64,000 bases of DNA from Toxoplasma gondii ME49. Its lineage: Eukaryota > Apicomplexa > Conoidasida > Eucoccidiorida > Sarcocystidae. Below, piece by piece: positions 12,803 through 59,850 of this stretch. The translations under genes were made by a program, and so were the position numbers. The stretch's first letter is position 1, and each line of letters opens with the position of its first letter. The DNA is taken from the NCBI RefSeq assembly GCF_000006565.2, contig NC_031472.1:3004493-3068492 (forward strand), written 5' to 3'. The notes under the pieces are model-generated. The model was not told the DNA's origin and made no database searches. It was given only the letters and a program-made list of their open reading frames with translations.

Positions 12803-15101
12803 ACAAAGAGCGGCGAACCTTCAACCCCACGAGGGCGCACAATGCTTCTCGAGGAAGCGTGGTGCATCTCCACCTACTCTGAAGTCCACGTCGACGTCTG
12901 AACTTCGGTCAACGGAACTGCCTTTTTTTCTCCTTTTTCTGGTTCAGTTTCATTGTTCGCAGACCTCCCTACTTCCGGCTGTCTCCCCTGTTGCCGCCTC
13001 TGCCTTTGCGTCGTCTTTCTTGTCTCCTTTCCTCGCTTTCCTCTCTCTGTCGCTGCTGCTCACCTCCTCCCCCCTCGTCGTTTTGCTCTCGTTCTTTCTG
13101 TAGCCTTGCGTATGTGAGCGCGCAAACGAGGCTCCGGGGCGAACGGAGAGGAGAGTGCAAGAAGACATGAGGGATTGAGAGGCGAAGCAGAGAGACCAAG
13201 GAAAACAGCGAAGGAAAGGGAGGTAAAGGAGGTAAAAAGGAGAAGAACGAAGAAAAGAAACAGTGAAGCCTCTCAGTGGAAACGCTCGCTTGCACGGGCG
13301 GAAGAGCAGACCGATTGGTGCGGTCGAAATGTAGAGGAAAGAATCGAGGGAAAGAAACTCTGTCTTGAGGTTTACACTTTTGCCTCTCACCAAGTGTCTT
13401 TGTTTTGCGTCGGGTCTCTTCTCTGTTTTCATCTTTTCCAGTTGCCGCCTTCTCCTGTTTTTTCGTCTTCTCGTCCTCTCCATTCATCCCCTTAGACCCT
13501 CCTATCACCTGTCTCCCTTTGTGTCTGCCGCTCCATTGCCTCGAGTTTGCCGCTCCATTGCCTCGGCGGCCTTTGTTATCTTTGCGGCGGCGTGTGGGCT
13601 CTTGCGGTCTCTTTCTCTCGCGCTTCCTGGGGCGTATGAGCACTGCGAGGTCGACTGCTCGTTTAGATCTTGAAGGCCTGTGTTCCCCGGTGCCAAGTCT
13701 TGGACGCGCGTCGGCCGATTCCCTCGTGCTTCTCTTGCGTTTCTTCTTCGCTGGCTGGAAACAAGGAAGGCCGGAGGAGGCGGACGCGACGTCAGAGGAG
13801 AGAGACATCGAGAGGAACGAGCAGAGCGAAAACGCTCTGAAATGCAGAAGAGGAGGGCAGACAGAGCGGAAAGCTTTAGTGCCGGAACGTCCCGGCCAGC
13901 CGTAGCGGTGATCTTTTGGGGGGCGGCAAACATTTCGAGTTTCCAGAGGCGAAAGACCTCTCTGCTGCTCGCGTTCGAGCTTGAAGCTGTGTGCACCACG
14001 CTCTCGAAGAAAACCTCTCCCGAGAAATTCGCGCGATTGCCTTCTCTCCGTTCGTTCGCGTCGCGCCCCCCACCCTTCAGAAAACAACGAAATCTATCCT
14101 AAACAAAAGGGTGCATTTTCTCTCAGCTCTTCTTCGACCAAATAGTTTTAGAAACCACAGAGACACTCGATTACCTGTGACAGCGAGTCTGAGGGAGCAA
14201 GAACGCGAGCTCTAATTTTCTGTAGAGGTCTTTTGAAAAACGCAGAGTAACTGCTACGTCGTGCTGGATACATGGACGGGTCACGTTTGTTTCAGACTCT
14301 CGAAGGCCTTCACCTTTTTGCGTTCTTCTCGCCCATGTGTATGCGTCTTTTTCTTCCACCTTGGTATTTTCTAAAATCCTTTGTGTTCCTGTGGAACATT
14401 TCTTACTCTACCTGCGCGGCTGCGTTGCCACACGAGTTGTGTAAAAGTCCTTTCACTGAAACTTGTTGGTTCGTACATGCACTGCAGGCCTCACTTCCGC
14501 GACTCTCCTTCAGGACCTGTGGGCGGGTGGGGCGGTCTCCGGTCTAGCCTGCAGTTCGAGAGAACGTGTGAGAGTTTTCACTTTTTTCAAGCGCGCCTGA
14601 GCCTATGGGGCGCGACTGCGTAGTGCTCGCGTCGCGCCAGGTTTCACATTCGTTGCGGTGAGCGAGGAGACAAGAAGACACGAAAAACTGACAAAGCACT
14701 CTCGTCTGTTCCTCACTTTCGGCAGGCCTCGGGGCGTCAAAGAACGGTATAATAAGACACACAAAAATGGACGCCGAAAAAGGGCCTTCCCTCGCCACCG
14801 TCACCAAGATCCACTCGCCCTCGTTCACTCCACACAGACTCTCTCGGAGCGACGCAAATCCCATTCGACATTAAACGCAGTTCCCTCTCCCCTTGCATAC
14901 ACCTTCTTTCTAGACAGCACCCTCCTCTTCTTCTCTCCCTCCTCTCTTTCTCTTGCTGTTCTCCTTTGCTTCACTCTTCGGGAGGCGCAGAGGCGCTACC
15001 TCGGGCCGCTTCGGGCAGAGGCCTGAACTGCGCTCTTCCACTCTCTTCTCGCCCGCGGCTGGTCCTTGTCGCCAACGCGTTCGCCTACACACTCTTTCCT
15101 T
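12803..15101. other. Convergent spacer, presumed 3' UTRs of PTPA and the TLC gene; no gene supported
   Basis: The two neighbouring genes converge here (stops at 12802 plus and 15102 minus). The stretch should hold both 3' UTRs. Several long open frames overlap on both strands between about 12.97 and 14.1 kb, including a minus frame of about 370 codons. They are Arg/Ser/Lys-rich, contradict each other, and show no recognisable motif or clear splice pattern. A near-perfect 22-base-period duplication lies at 13526-13565. Confidence 0.5.
13526..13565 (+). repeat. Short direct repeat, period 22
   Basis: The 18-base unit TGCCGCTCCATTGCCTCG occurs twice, starting at 13526 and 13548, in the convergent spacer. 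Confidence 0.75.
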
Positions 15102-18100
15102 TTAGTGGCGCTTCTTGCTATCGGACTTCGAGGTACTCGCCTGCGCCATGCGCGGACTTCTTCTTCTCTCCACGACGCTCGGCTCCTCCTCCGACACTGT
15201 AGGGGAGTGCAAGTCCGACATTTGCCCGCTGGTGCAAAAGTGCATGCACATCTTCAGCATCAGGCCAAACCTGGCAAACGCATTTCAGAAAAACCAAAAG
15301 ATGAGGAGTTCACAGATCTCAGAGAAACCAATAGCGCGTCCGACTCTACACATATACACAGGCATACGCATCTACGTCTGTTCACTACACTCAATGCAAA
15401 TACCTACGTGGACACACACATATTTACGGATATTTGCATTCGTCTCCAGCTCTCCAGGGGGCTTCCTATCACATGACCGCACCTAAAAGTACCCTCTGAC
15501 ATAAACACAAATAATAATGTAAATATGTATATATATATATATATATGCAGACGTACGTATACATACATGAATCACATCTTTGAGGCACAAAAGGCCTGCT
15601 AAAAAGCAACAGCCTCCACATCACACACCTGCAGGCATCCACACGGAACGGGAAGGCTGCAGGGGCTCTACATACATATACATATATATATATATATTTA
15701 TGGATAGAACGTCGCACATGTATCGATATGAAACTGGATGCACGTACGTAGGTCTATATCAATCTCTGTGTGTACATCGGAATCGAGAGACTTCTAGGTC
15801 TTTTTTGCATGCGTTGCGGTGTCTGGGTCCATGCCGAAAGCGAGGCGGGTGCGGCCTACCAGTAGATGTTCATGACGAAAAGGGTAAGAAGGAGACAGAC
15901 GAAGAAGCCCCAGTCCTCGCCGTCCGCAGTGGCCTTCATGCTCTTCACGTTTTTGAAAATGGGGAAGAGCGCAGCGACGGGGAACGCAAAGAGACGGAGG
16001 TACCCCCAGGAGACGACGAGACAGGCGAACAAGAAAAATGTGACGACCTTGTGGCGGGTGTCAACAAAAACCTTGCACCTGCAGAGAACGAGTGGACGTA
16101 CGAACATCGAACAAGCGCATGCAGATTATCTACGAACCCCAGTACGGAAATGCATGCAGGTGCGAAAGAAACATTTGTTTGTGTGCAGACGCAGGTGTGT
16201 AGTCATGTTGAGACACACACACCCAGAGGAACAAGCGTTTCCGACGAACATGAGCGCGGAGACATTGAGCGCGAGGGCAGCGCTCTATCCTGCTTCGTTA
16301 GAGAGTCGTCAGGGGAGAGCACTCTCGGTCCGCGGGGGGAGCTGTGGAGGACTCGCGGAAGAGCAACTTCGGCATCTGGAGCTTCCACCTCTCGAGAAGA
16401 CGTGGAAAGGCGGCCGCAGTTCGTTTCGGAACTCACGCAGCAGTGGCCGTACCCACAAGAAAAGATGTCGCAGAAGTCATGGCAGAAGAGAATGATGGAT
16501 CCGACCCTCAAGAAGTTGCCTTGGTAGGAGAAGAAGATGAGCAGCATCGCGCAGACGCACGGCAACAGCGTTTCGTAGAAGTCCGGCAGTTTCGGCGAGA
16601 GAAGCAAAGAGATGAAACATGCGACGTGGTACCCCGCGGAAATGTAAAAGTAAATATGCGTGAACGGGTGCGACTCTTGGTTGGGGTAATCTGCACGCAG
16701 AAGAAGAAAACGGCGCAGTTTCACGAAGACCGTCGAGAACAAACGCAGAGAGGGGACGGCGAGAAGATGCGAGAGAAGAAAGGACGACAGTCTCTGCAAA
16801 CAGGAAAGGACTCGCACGGATGCACGTGCATGTGTGCACCAGCTGCCGCATGTCCTGTGCCTGTTTTTGTCTTTGGAAATGTCAACGGAGACTCAAACAG
16901 AGAGACTGACCAGTGAGCTCGGAAATCCCTCCCCCCTTCTTCCTATTTCAAATGTTCGCGCAGTCCTTCTTCCTTCCTGTCCGAAGCACACGGCTGCGCT
17001 CTGCAAGCCTGGCGACCCTCGACGGGGGTCGCGGCTCGCGGGCATCGAGAGCCAAGGAGAAGAAAGATGATCGACACAACAACTGAACGATACATGACGA
17101 CAACCTCCTCCACCTCGTGTGAAAGATAGGCGAAGCACAAAGGACTGTGAGCGAAGCAATTCAAACCCAGACGGTGAACAGCTCGACTTCGCCGCACCTT
17201 TGAAAAGTTCGCTTTCGTCGCCCCTGCCGCCGAGGAGCTTCGGCCACCACGACTCGCTGTGGAGGTAGAAGAACGCAGCGAATGTGAGAGAGAGGAAGTA
17301 AATGGACTTGAACGCCATTTCCGAGAAGCGCCGCTGCTTCAGAGCAAATACCTGGTGGGCCCAGCGACTGCAGAGATCGCACAGAAATCGCGACACAGGA
17401 ATGTGCAGGAGAGCTGGAAACCCGCGTCCCATTCCAGGGTGTACATACACATACACACACACGCGACTCGTTTCAAGCTTTTCACGAGTCCAGGCGTCTC
17501 TGGAACTGCATGCAAGCAGAGACATGATGAAGCGGCGCGGGTCGACAAGCGGAGAGCAAGACTGCGGAGCAGAGAGGAGAGAAAGTCGAGCGACGCAACA
17601 GACGACAAGCAAGAGGTGCAGCAGACGCAGACGAAGAAGAAGAGCAGGTGAAGCGAGAGAGCACTAGCGGGCGAAACGGCAGACGAACGAGGGATGCGCT
17701 GGAAGACCACAGACAGCAGATACTCGAGGGAAAAAGAGATCAAACGGGAGACACTGGAGAGACCTTTTCTCGCTTCCGGCTTCGGAAGTACGCAGACAAG
17801 GACCATGAAGACTTCTGTGCCTTGTCCAAATCCGTCTTACTCGCGAGGCAGCATCTTCTCTGCCAGCGATTGCAGAAGGCGGCGGCCAACGCTCTGGGAA
17901 CAAAAGCGAATAGAAAAGAGTAAAAAACGATGAGACACCCGGCGAAACTCAGAGACAGAAAACTAGAGATGCCAAGGTGATAATCTTACACGCGCACATG
18001 AATTAAATACTTCCGACGCAGGACAAGTACATCACGGCGACGCGCGAGAGAAAGACACGCACAGAAAGCAAGAGATATGCAAGCAACCGCGCAAGAAAGC

Positions 18101-18742
18101 CGCGGGAGACATTGCTCTCCATCCAACCTTTCGACGAAAGACAGAGAGCAACTCACGTTGAAACAAGTACCTACTCCTTCCACGCTCAGCGACCTATTTA
18201 CTCGTTTGCAACTCTGTTCTCTGCCGCTCGCCCCATCACTAAATATAAAGGTGGATGTATGCAGACTTCTCTAGATGTGGAGACTTCACGGACGTTTGGC
18301 AGCGTCCTATGCGTATGCATTCTGTGATGGAGCGCAAGATGGAGACTTCACAGCAGAAATCACCGAGTGGACAGATGCATGTAGGCTCGCGCTGGGACAA
18401 GCTTCATCTCTTCACACTACTTTAATCTTCCACCGACCGCCAAAAGCATTTAAAGACACATATATATATATGTATTTATGCATATACATCGATGGGTGCA
18501 GGGTCGCAAGGACCATGTACATGAATGTCTTTGTACGTAGATGCTGAAATGAATATGTGTACTTGAATGACGAGACAGGCTCCTGCGATGAGGGCCGAGG
18601 CCGAGACGACGTCATAGGTTCTCGGATAGGCGGCGAAAGTTTTCTGTCGGTCTGCAACGCGGTCCTTGATGTAGAAGAAATGGTACACGGACCAGGTGAC
18701 GACGATTCCCAGAAGGAAGGTGAAAAACGGATCCAACTTCAT
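15102..18742 (-). CDS. TLC-domain ceramide synthase homologue lacking the catalytic His-His (probable pseudo-ceramide synthase)
   Basis: TLC/Lag1 proteins are ER multi-span ceramide synthases that N-acylate sphinganine. Seven exons close in frame at 401 aa, a normal length: 18742-18563, 18193-18157, 17984-17792, 17367-17198, 16690-16453, 16078-15860 and 15270-15102. Visible features are a first span (FFTFLLGIVVTWSVYHFFYI, 6-25), LKQRRFSEMAFKSIYFLSL entering the TLC domain, DYPNQESHPF, then PDFYETLLPCVCAMLLIFFSY and FLRVGSIILFCHDFCDIF. Active enzymes have His-His where P237-C238 stand here. The downstream H264-D265 and D268 are kept. The tail follows WFGLMLKM, is Ser/Glu-rich and ends KKRH, a KKXX-type ER retrieval signal. 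The start at 18742 has the context GTCAAAATGA. From memory, T. gondii has an inactive but fitness-relevant paralogue called CerS2, which this matches. The 37-base exon 2 and the GTACTT donor at 17791 are the weakest parts of the model. Confidence 0.9.
15519..15698. repeat. Two TA microsatellites in the last intron of the TLC gene
   Basis: TA runs at about 15525-15546 and 15671-15698, between the exons ending at 15860 and starting at 15270. Confidence 0.85.
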
Positions 18743-19436
18743 TTTGACGGAAGTCGGGAGAAGAGACCAAAAAGAGCGAACGAGGAGAAAGAAGACACGA
18801 AGGGCGTTGCGAGAGGCAGAAGAAGCAGAGGTGCGGTCAGGCGCCTCGGGAGAAGAAGGGCAGAGCGAGGCCAGAGACGAAAGACCGATGAAGAGAACCG
18901 CGAGGGGGAAGAGACAGAGAGGAGACGGAGCTCTGGCTCGCGCGCGAGAACACGATTGACGGTTTGGAGAAGCAGGCTTCTGGCAGAGGGATCGACAGAA
19001 AAGAGAACTTGTGCGAGAAAGGAGGAAAGACACACCCAAGAAGGCCGCACTCGAAGATCTGTGTGGACTGCAGGCGGCGAGGCAACAGCCAGAGAAAGCG
19101 GGAGAAGGGCAAATGCCAGCAGCTGGGAGAGGGAAACGAAGCCCCTTCAGGCGCAACGAACTGAATCTTCGACAAAGAAACGTAGATTGGAGCTCCCGAA
19201 GCGGAGGAGACACGCGGAGAGGGCGCCCGGTTTCCTGTCGATCCGCTCGCCTCTCAATGTTTAGAGTGTGTGGATGTAAACCTTGGCCGACGTGGAGACG
19301 ATTCTCTTCTTTTCGCGTCTGTCGTCTTCGCCGCCGACAAAAGCTCGAGAAGAACAAGAGAAACCGACGAAGAGCTGAAGCACTTGACAGAGACAAGCTG
19401 AACTGGAGTGCGCGAGGCGACGCCGGTCTGGCGGAT

Positions 19437-19797
19437 GTGCAGAAGTATGAGGGGGAGGAGAAGGAGGAGGAAGGCAGAGAAAACGGAGGAAAAAGGAAAG
19501 GCAAAGAAGAAAGGCAGAAAGACGTTTGTCTACAGTTGGGGAAGTGCTCGAAACAAGACACATGAGACGCGGTTTCCTGCGTTTTCGGCTGTTCGTCTTG
19601 CGCGCAGGCGGTGTGCGCGAGTTCGAGATTAATAAGAGCGAGAGAAGACTACCCCGGAGAAGGAAAGGAGGAAAGGGACGAAGCAGGAAAAAGGAAACGA
19701 CGAAAGCAAAGTCGCAGCGCGAAGGGAGAAAGAAGGGAGAGAAAAGGGAGAGAAAAGGGAGAGAAAAAGGAGAGGAAGAGAGGAGGGGCGAAGGAAT
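19437..19797 (+). repeat. GA-rich polypurine tract
   Basis: Mostly A/G on the plus strand, with repeated GAGAAAAGG units near 19735-19775. It lies upstream of the minus-strand TLC gene, so that gene's leader would be CT-rich here. Confidence 0.75.
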
Positions 19798-21020
19798 GGG
19801 GGGTGTGTGAACTTGCAGCTTGTGTTGGAGGAACGACCTTTCCTGTCGGCACACAACCTTTTAAAACGAATGAGAAATTGGAACAGACAGCCTCTGAGGC
19901 GGACGACAGCCGCACAACTTCGCTGTTCAACGTGGAAAAGCGAACAAGAAAAACGAGACTGAAGGGAGAAATCCTTCGACCCCCCCGCGTTTCTTTTCTC
20001 TCTCAGGGTCGCCGCACACGAGACGAGAGTGCGACGACGAGAGAAGACACGCGCAGAAACACTGCTGCCAGCGACAGAGAGATTTACAAGAAAAGGAAGA
20101 AAATCCTCTTCGTGCGAGCCCATATACCTCGCCTGAAGCCTCAGAAATCGTTCGATAGAAATTCTTTGCAACGCAGATACGTGAGGGAGGAAGACGAAGC
20201 TCCGGCGAGAAGAAAGAAAAAGGCAGTAGTGTTGGGGTGTCTCCGATGAAGGAGAATTCTGCGGAGGTAAAGCGGAGAAAATGAAACGCGTTCGTAGGCA
20301 GCAGCGAAAAGCGTCGAAAAATGAAGGGCATCCCACGACGCAAAAATATGAAACAGTCCACTGAACTGCGGACAACAGTTCAGGCGACACTCGAACGGGT
20401 GTGGTTGGCACACTGTCGCGGAAAGAAACGTAGAATGCCGCAAAAAACCGTTTGCAGACTCGTACTCGTAGAGTGGACAAGCTGCTCTCGCCGCAAACGT
20501 TTTCCACTTCTTATTCGCGCCAAAAGCAGATCTCCACTGTTCGGACTTGTCTACTGGCCTGCGTTTTCAGGAACAGGGCAGAGGACGTCGTCGTTGTCAT
20601 TTTAGAACTTCCTGTGTGCACGACGTTAAAGGGAAAGAACCTCTGGAAATCGCCCAGAACCCCTGAGCAACCACTGGGAGACTCATCGTAGGAGAGGAAG
20701 TGAGGCGGTTTCACTTTAGAACAAATGCGCGTCTTTGTCTTCTCGTCTCCACTGTAGACAGAACCATGTTGAACTGTCTTTCTGGTCATATGCCGATGGC
20801 TTCTGCCGCTGGGCCCAAACTGGCCGTTCAAAAGACGAAACAAATGCCTTGTTCTAAGCACTCTTTCTCCGGGATAAGGTGTACCTCTCCATGCTGTAAC
20901 TGTGCATGGGCATTGAAACATGGAAGTTCGTGAAAACGAACCTTCCCAGAGGCGTTTGTGGAGACGCGCTGTCTGGACTGTTGATGCGCACTCGCGCTTC
21001 TTCGGTGTTTTGCCTCCGTT

Positions 21021-21070
21021 CACAAGTCAGTCCTCTGCTACACAAGTCGGTCCTCTGCTACACAAGTCTG
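21021..21070 (+). repeat. 20-base tandem repeat, 2.5 copies
   Basis: The unit CACAAGTCRGTCCTCTGCTA occurs at 21021-21040 and 21041-21060 with one mismatch, followed by a half copy at 21061-21068. Confidence 0.9.
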
Positions 21071-22500
21071 TTTTTCTCCAACCGTAAGATGAGGGATCTG
21101 CCTGGGCTCCTGGCTGTCTCCCAGCCCCGCACAGATTCACTGGACTCCACCTGCAACATCAGCCTTCGTCGAAGGCGCACAGAAGGACCTGCACGTTTGG
21201 TCTGTTTCTTCACACAGTGTAGAAGCCGAGAGCGGCGAGCGAGTTTTCTCAACACTGACACCTTGACAGGTTCTGCTATTTTTCCAGTTGTTTCATACAG
21301 CTCTCGGCCTGCGCTGGACGGAACCACACGCAGCTCGGGCCACTGAAAACTGTCTCGAAGACGCAGGGAAACGGAAAAACCCGCTGGCTCCGTGTTCAAG
21401 GAATTCTGAAGCGTGCTGAAACAACAAGAGTCGCGAAGCTCGCCCATCTTGGAGTGAACCAAGACGCAACAGCGAGAGAAGACGACTCTTCAGACGGTAG
21501 GAGGATGAATCTTCCCCCGTACTGGAAGCACACTTTCCTAAGAGCGGACTACTGATGAGCTCCTTCTGGGGCGAATGTACTGCGAGTTGGAAGAAAGCCT
21601 GTGGCCGTTTCGCGGTACCGAATGTACTGCTTGCACTTTTTGTGGTTTCAGGTGCTGGTGGAAATACACAAATGACACTTCACCTGTCCAGTGCCGCAGG
21701 GAGTTCAAGAAAAAGCAGCGCGTCTGACGGGTTCGTCGGCCTGCTGGCTGCACACCGTGAAACGTTGTGTTCTGCTATCCGGAAAAATTTCGAACGCTCT
21801 GTTTGGAATTGTTCAGAAGCTCACTGATGAAGCAGGTGGTCAAAAAGATTCGCCTTAGATATTATTGATGAGACAGAAAGATTTCGCTGGTCTCTAACGC
21901 GCAAGACGGAAGTCGAATCATGTGGAGAAGACAAGGACCTCCTCCCAGAAACGACGCTGGAAAGAGTCGTGTGGGCTGCAGCAGAGAGTTGTCGCGATAC
22001 ATCGCATCCAAGTCCTGTTCAAACGGTTTTTGCGTCCTAGGTAATTCATCCCTGGACAGTGTGCGCCTCCGGGACCCCTGAGCTTCCGCTGAGGAATCCT
22101 CTGGTTGAAGCTTGTACCGTGACATGCAAGCGCACGACGCCTCTCATAAAGGAGACTCGCGTCCAGGCGTATTTGCACGCTGACACACACAGATGTCTGC
22201 GACTCCTAACAAATGCACCGCAAACGTTTCCAGAGTTCCTAAATGTGGCGAGAGTTCGTTTGAAATGAACGCAGATGAAAGTCCTGGAAACTCAACAGTT
22301 ATTGCAGTCCGAAGACTGTCTGATGCGAAGACAGGAGTTGTGTGTGCCTTTCAGAAGCACAATCTCCCTTCGCTATTCCTAGAAAGGTCCAGCCAAACAG
22401 GCATATCTAAAACACAACGAACGACGCGCGACTTTGAAGCACGCACAGGCAACAAAGCAGCAACTCCTTTTCAAGTAGCCCTCTCCATGCCGATCTATTC

Positions 22501-22548
22501 ATATATATTTATACACATGAAAATATACATATATATACATATATATAC

Positions 22549-22580
<32 letters not shown>

Positions 22581-22776
22581 GTACATCTTTGCGTATATAC
22601 GCATTTCCAAGAGGTTTCGTGCCGAGCACTGTTTGCACACTGAGAGGTCCCGTCTTTCTTTTCCCGATCCCTCCCGGTGACATAAATATCCACGAAAGTA
22701 GAGCATTACTCATTAAGTTCATCTCACAAAATGACGAATAGATACGTATATGTATATATATATATATATATATATG
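22501..22776. repeat. TA/TATACA microsatellites downstream of ATR
   Basis: TATACA repeats and TA runs at about 22521-22580 and 22745-22776, in the presumed ATR 3' flank. Confidence 0.9.
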
Positions 22777-23057
22777 TAGACTTAAGTGTACTAATGGATA
22801 CGGAGGAGCGCATAAACGGATGATTCCAGACGACTACGAAGCATAGACTGGTAGAGATTCCTCTGTTGATGATGACCACACGACGGCACCAGAGCGAAGT
22901 GAGCACCTCCGGGTTGGCGACTCCAGAATGACTTGCCTTGACACACAGCAAATCGTTTGTGTAGAGAGAGTCTCTTGTATGACTACGATGGTCCAAGGGA
23001 ATGTGCGACCGAGTCAGCTCTTGGGGCAACGCGTGCATGCAGTGGTGTTTCTGATGC

Positions 23058-58366
<35,309 letters not shown>

Positions 58367-59850
58367 GGTGTCTTGAGGAGCGAATGGTGCGGAGAGAGAA
58401 TATTGATGGTGTGAAAGAGGAGAGAAGAAACGAAACGAGGAGAGGAAAGTGCAAAGTATGCGAGAGACACCGCGGATCTCCAGCCACGGACTCGCGAACG
58501 AATGCTGAAGAGAAGGTGAAGAGAGGCGATAGCACGAGCTCAATGGAGAAGATCTCTTGGTACAGGTTTATCGAGAAGAACGGAGGTCCCTCGAGACAGA
58601 GACAAACTCCGTCAACGAAAAGCACACTGGCATGTAGAGTTCCCTTCTCGCTCTCGTCTGTTTCTTTGCCTCGCTTTCACCTCTGACCATCGCGAGAGCA
58701 GAGACGAAGGAGGCCTTTCCAGCTTTTCCTCGCTTATTTTCTCTCGCTTGTCTCCTCGCTCACGATCGTTCACTTCGTGCCATGTCTCCTCGTCGCTGTC
58801 TCTTTCTGTTCCGTCTCTCGCAGCTGTTTCTCTCATTCTCTGTGTAGGAGTTGGTTGGGGAAACAGCCTTCCTCTGAACACCCCGTGAGACCTCTTTCAC
58901 GCAGCGTTTCGGTGGAGAAAGAGAGAAGAGAGGAAAGATCGAGAAGAGAAAGGCCCGCGTCGCCCTCCAGCCGCTCGTTTTCGCGAACCAGTGTCTCGCT
59001 GGAGACAGTGGGGTTGTTCACTGAGCCTGGGGCTCCTTCGCATGCATGCAGTCTCCTTTTCGGCCTCGGCGACGGCTTTCCGAGAGTCAAAACGCATTCG
59101 TTGCCTTTCCTGTGTCTCTCAGATTGCTCGAGATTTTTTTGAAACGCTTCAGAGGCAAAAGGAGAGGCTTGGAAACCGACGACCTCCGGACGCGGCGTTC
59201 CTCTCTCAGCAAGCATTTCCGCGACGCGAGAGGCAGACGGACGCTGTTCTCCTCCCGTCTCTCACGGAGAGTTTTCGTGCTTTTCTCTTGATTTCTTCTC
59301 GGTCTTTGTCTTTTTGCTTTCCTCCAGCCTTCCCCTTTCTCTCTCGCAGTTCTCTGCCCTAGTCGTCGCTTGGCAGCAGTCTGCAGTCGCCGTCGTCTCC
59401 CTGCGAAATTCGCTGGAGCTTCTCGGGCCAGGCGCCTTCCGCAGTTCAGAGATCCCATGCGAAAGGAGGAGACAAGGCAAACTGAGGGATTCAAAAGACA
59501 AGGAAAACAGAGAGGAAAAAGAGAGGTTTCTCCAGAGGTTCTTCTCTCGCAGCGGAAGCAAGCGCGGGGCCTCTCTCTTTGACCGATCTCTCGCTGCCGT
59601 CAAAGCAAAAACGCGGACAGGTCCACTTCTTCTTTCACTTTCTTCTTCTCCTTCGCTTGTGGCGTTCGCTTCGTTCTCTCTCTTTTCCACGTCGTCTGCC
59701 CCAGAGATTTTGCCCGGCGGCCATCTCCCAGAGTTGTGCGGCGGCATTTTGTGTACCCTCGTTGAACAAGAGAAGTCTGGATTTGGACTGTTGCAAATCC
59801 AGATCTGTATCGTCTGAAGTCTTCAGCCTTGTTGCTTTTTTGTCTCGATA
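58367..59850. promoter_or_regulatory. Divergent spacer between ATR and TIM50 (promoters and leaders)
   Basis: The ATR ATG (58366, minus) and the TIM50 ATG (59851, plus) diverge, so both promoters should lie here. On the plus strand there are splice-acceptor-like pyrimidine tracts followed by open frames at about 59132 (IARDFFETLQRQK) and 59350 (FSALVVAWQQSAV). The second runs to a TGA ending at 59817. I could not join them in phase, so I leave them as possible leader exons or an extra small gene. An AGAGACG element (WGAGACG class, reported in T. gondii promoters) occurs on the minus strand near 59256-59263. Confidence 0.5.

Larger units (their letters stand above)
18743..23057. other. Spacer between TLC gene start and ATR stop; promoter, 5' leader and 3' UTR, no gene supported
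   Basis: The right side should carry the 3' UTR of ATR. The left side should carry the promoter and pyrimidine-rich leader of the TLC gene. Open frames here (for example plus 20906-21346 and plus 22193-22741) are short, show no family motif, and one runs through a TA repeat. The minus frame upstream of the TLC ATG is open to about 19561, but it translates a CT-rich tract. Nothing else is recognisable in these 4.3 kb. Confidence 0.5.

Noticed and set aside
12969..14087. Minus-strand frame of about 370 codons
   Set aside because: Arg/Ser-rich, overlaps equally long frames on the other strand, no family motif and no supporting splice context.
15580..16527. Plus-strand frame of 315 codons
   Set aside because: Runs through a TA microsatellite and two TLC exons on the opposite strand.
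18743..19561. Extension of the TLC protein upstream of 18742
   Set aside because: CT-rich leader translation. The ATG at 18742 has a good context and directly precedes the first membrane span.
22193..22741. Plus-strand 182-codon frame near the ATR 3' end
   Set aside because: Passes through a TA microsatellite, and the flanking sequence has no recognisable motif.
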